The translations under genes and the position numbers were made by a program. A model generated the notes under the pieces. It was not told where the DNA came from. It was given only the letters and a program-made list of their open reading frames with translations, and did no database searches. This document shows positions 62,097-64,000 of a stretch of DNA of 64,000 nt, piece by piece; the stretch's first letter is position 1, and each line of letters starts with the position of its first letter. Source of the stretch: PALSA-129 sp963842505 (GTDB taxonomy: Bacteria > Acidobacteriota > Terriglobia > Bryobacterales > Bryobacteraceae); contig CAWJGZ010000001.1 of assembly GCA_963842505.1 (NCBI GenBank), positions 1,736,001-1,800,000 of the forward strand, written 5' to 3'.

Positions 62097-63218
62097 ATGT
62101 TAGCGCTACCACCAGTCGCCGTCATCCTGCTCGTCGCCGGCGCCACCACCATCTACGCCGCCACTAAGATTACCAAAGCCGATTTCGGCCAGACCACCGA
62201 CGGCACTGCCGTCCAGATCTTCACCCTCACCAATGCCTCTGGCATGGAGCTGAAAATCTCCACGTATGGCGGCGCTATTGTCTCGTTGAAGACTCCCGAC
62301 CGCACGGGCGCCATGGGCGATGTCGTCCTTGGCTTCGACTCCCTCGACGGCTATCTCAATCCCAACGAGCCTTTCTTCGGCGCCCTCGTCGGCCGCTATG
62401 GCAATCGCATCGGCCACGCCAGGTTCACCCTCGACGGCAAGACCTACAGCCTCTCCGTCAACGACGGCGAGAACTCCCTGCACGGCGGCGCCCGCGGTTT
62501 CGACAAATACGTCTGGACCCCCAAGCAGCTTCCCGATGGCGGCCTCCAGCTCACCATCCTCAGCAAGGACGGCGATCAAGGCTATCCCGGCAATCTTCAG
62601 GTCACCGTGGTCTATCACCTTACCAACGCTAACGAAGTCAGGATCGATTACACCGCCACCACCGATAAAGACACCGTCGTCAACCTCACCAACCACGCCT
62701 ATTACAACCTCAAGGGCGCGGGCAACGGCGACATCCTCGGCCATATCATGATGCTGAACGCCTCCCGGTTCACGCCCGTCGACGCGGGCTTGATCCCCAC
62801 CGGCGAGCTCAAGCCCGTCACCGGCACGCCTTTCGATTTCACTAAGCCCACCGCCGTCGGCGCGCGCATTAACCAGGACGACGAACAGCTCAAGCTCGGC
62901 CACGGCTACGACCACAATTGGGTGATCGATCGCAAAGGCGCCGGCCTCAGCCTTGCGGCGCGCGTCGAAGAACCCTCCACCGGCCGCGTCATGGAGGTGC
63001 TCACCACCCAGCCCGCCATTCAGTTCTATACCGGCAATTTCTTGGATGGCGCCCTCACCGGCAAGGGCGGCAAGGTCTATCCCAGGCGAGCGGCTCTGTG
63101 TCTGGAGACCCAGCATTATCCCGATTCGCCCAATCAGCCGGCTTTCCCGTCCACCGAGCTGAAGCCCGGCCAAACTTACAAATCGACCACGGTCTACAAG
63201 TTCTCCGTCAAGAAGTAA
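62097..63218 (+). CDS. Secreted aldose 1-epimerase (galactose mutarotase family)
   Basis: 373 residues: a signal peptide (MLALPPVAVILLVAGATTIYA) and a mutarotase domain with GRYGNRIGHARFTLDG, the catalytic histidine in NHAYYNLKG, GYDHNWVID, and the catalytic glutamate in LCLETQHYPDSPNQP. It interconverts sugar anomers, helping the products of the arabinofuranosidases enter catabolism. Start ATG 62097 has GGGAGG ten bases upstream; an ATG 30 bases earlier would spoil the signal peptide. Confidence 0.92.
   Translation: MLALPPVAVILLVAGATTIYAATKITKADFGQTTDGTAVQIFTLTNASGMELKISTYGGAIVSLKTPDRTGAMGDVVLGFDSLDGYLNPNEPFFGALVGRYGNRIGHARFTLDGKTYSLSVNDGENSLHGGARGFDKYVWTPKQLPDGGLQLTILSKDGDQGYPGNLQVTVVYHLTNANEVRIDYTATTDKDTVVNLTNHAYYNLKGAGNGDILGHIMMLNASRFTPVDAGLIPTGELKPVTGTPFDFTKPTAVGARINQDDEQLKLGHGYDHNWVIDRKGAGLSLAARVEEPSTGRVMEVLTTQPAIQFYTGNFLDGALTGKGGKVYPRRAALCLETQHYPDSPNQPAFPSTELKPGQTYKSTTVYKFSVKK
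62098..62111. promoter_or_regulatory. LacI-type operator O3, overlapping the epimerase start codon
   Basis: TGTTAGCGCTACCA; its reverse complement, TGGTAGCGCTAACA, matches O1 at 13 of 14 positions. It begins at the second base of the ATG at 62097. A repressor here would block elongation or initiation of the epimerase, and possibly the divergent GH127 gene. Confidence 0.62.
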
Positions 63219-63231
63219 GAAAGGGTAACCC

Positions 63232-64000
63232 ATGGACCGCCGCGAGTTCCTGCAAAGCATGGCGTTGACAACCGCCCTGACGCAGACGCTGCCCGCCGAG
63301 CCAGTCGAAGTCCCTGAACAATCCGCGCCCCCCGATACCACCGGTCACACGCTGCTGTGCGAATTCCAGTACAACAACACCGCCTGGAAGGTCTATGAAG
63401 ACCTCGGCAAGCGCGATGGCTCCATCACATTTGTGCCCGCGCGTGGTGCGGCGCGCGTCATGGGCAAGCGGCCGGAGGCCGTTTTCTCGCAGGCCGCCGT
63501 GCCGTTCCTCGGCTTCACCCAGCAGGAGATTGGCAACTCGCTGCCCGACATCCTGGCCGACAAGTTGCTCGCCAATGGCGATCCCGATGAGATCCAGGTT
63601 CGCGATGCCGCGCCGCTGATCGGCAGTCCTGTCGCGCCTAATCCCAATGCCGGTCCGGGCGGCGGGAATGCCGCGGGCGGCGGCGGCACCAGTTCCTGGA
63701 ACACCTTCGTCGGCACCCGGGAGTGTTTCGACACCGCGCCGGTCTATGCCACCGGCAACACGCGCACGTACCACCCCAACCAGTATTTTTCCGAGTTGCA
63801 GGGCCCCGTCGGCTCGCCCGCCGCCGCCCCCTCCGGCGACCGTGCCAACACGCGCGAGCGCTGGGAAGGCCTGCTGGGCGGATGGATGCCGGTCGTCCAC
63901 AAAATTTTCCCCATCAACGGCCAGTCGTATATCGACATGCTGATCTTCGGCGACGTGAAGGCCACCGACAAGTTCATCGTGCAGACCTGGCACCGCACCG
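63232..64000 (+). CDS. Tat-type secreted protein of unknown family, C-terminus beyond the right edge
   Basis: 256 residues are present, open at the right edge. The N-terminus MDRREFLQSMALTTALTQTL has an RREFL core with a hydrophobic stretch, like Tat signal peptides. The rest (HTLLCEFQYNNTAWKVYEDL, then a glycine-rich linker PNAGPGGGNAAGGGGTSS, FVGTRECFDTAPVY and GQSYIDMLIFGDVKATDKFI) is not recognised. It follows the epimerase by 13 bases with AAGG upstream, so it is probably in the same operon and may be another sugar-acting enzyme. Confidence 0.72.
   Translation, partial: MDRREFLQSMALTTALTQTLPAEPVEVPEQSAPPDTTGHTLLCEFQYNNTAWKVYEDLGKRDGSITFVPARGAARVMGKRPEAVFSQAAVPFLGFTQQEIGNSLPDILADKLLANGDPDEIQVRDAAPLIGSPVAPNPNAGPGGGNAAGGGGTSSWNTFVGTRECFDTAPVYATGNTRTYHPNQYFSELQGPVGSPAAAPSGDRANTRERWEGLLGGWMPVVHKIFPINGQSYIDMLIFGDVKATDKFIVQTWHRT

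Noticed and set aside
59536..62112. Longer start for the second GH127 gene at 62112
   Set aside because: The extra 42 residues overlap the divergent epimerase start and its operator and precede a good signal peptide that begins at 61986.

Overview
The window looks like a chromosomal segment of an Acidobacteriota genome, most likely of the Solibacter/Bryobacter type. This is inferred from gene content and was not confirmed by a search. The indicators are two very large Oar-type TonB-dependent receptors with N-terminal carboxypeptidase-regulatory domains, an ADOP-type FtsX permease, a hopanoid head-group operon (hpnJ/hpnI), a UPF0182 protein, GC-rich coding DNA, and several families of short intergenic repeats.

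Layout. 1-3.7 kb: a secreted protein cut by the left edge, a zinc-ribbon protein, a parvulin isomerase and clpS on the minus strand, with iscS divergent. 3.8-9.1 kb: an Oar-like receptor and a secreted sugar-isomerase-fold protein. 9.2-10.4 kb: rpmI, rplT (frameshifted), a small coiled-coil protein and zapA. 10.5-17.9 kb: an SDR, a thiolase, a redoxin, nuoI, cysE, an acyl-CoA carboxyltransferase and a two-gene AtuA pair. 18.0-20.9 kb: three Tad-pilus-type pseudopilin/TadG proteins. 21.4-25.9 kb: an enoyl-CoA hydratase and smc. 26-32.6 kb: a SYLF protein, a frameshifted ADOP permease, a YtrA-type GntR regulator and two SPFH proteins. 32.8-34 kb: pilT. 34.1-39.8 kb: a broken O-methyltransferase, adk and a five-gene hopanoid operon. 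40-42.2 kb: higBA and an insertion sequence with a 17-bp target duplication. 42.6-46.3 kb: UPF0182 and HupE-like membrane proteins.

46.3-64 kb appears to be one pentose utilisation locus. It contains AraD, AraB, a FucI-family isomerase, a small membrane protein and an SSS symporter, then a LacI regulator, an Oar-like receptor, two GH127-type beta-L-arabinofuranosidases, a secreted aldose epimerase and a Tat-type secreted protein cut by the right edge. Three LacI-type palindromes (53293, 59446, 62098) sit in front of the receptor, the first GH127 gene and the epimerase. The inferred model is that the receptor imports arabinofuranosides, the GH127 enzymes release L-arabinose, the epimerase and symporter deliver it, and AraB/AraD/isomerase feed it to D-xylulose 5-phosphate under LacI control.

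Other points: three genes carry frame-breaking indels (rplT, the ADOP permease, the O-methyltransferase); the last is an exact 7-bp tandem duplication in the loop of a 9-bp inverted repeat. A double-hairpin repeat occurs six times, each copy just 3' of a gene.
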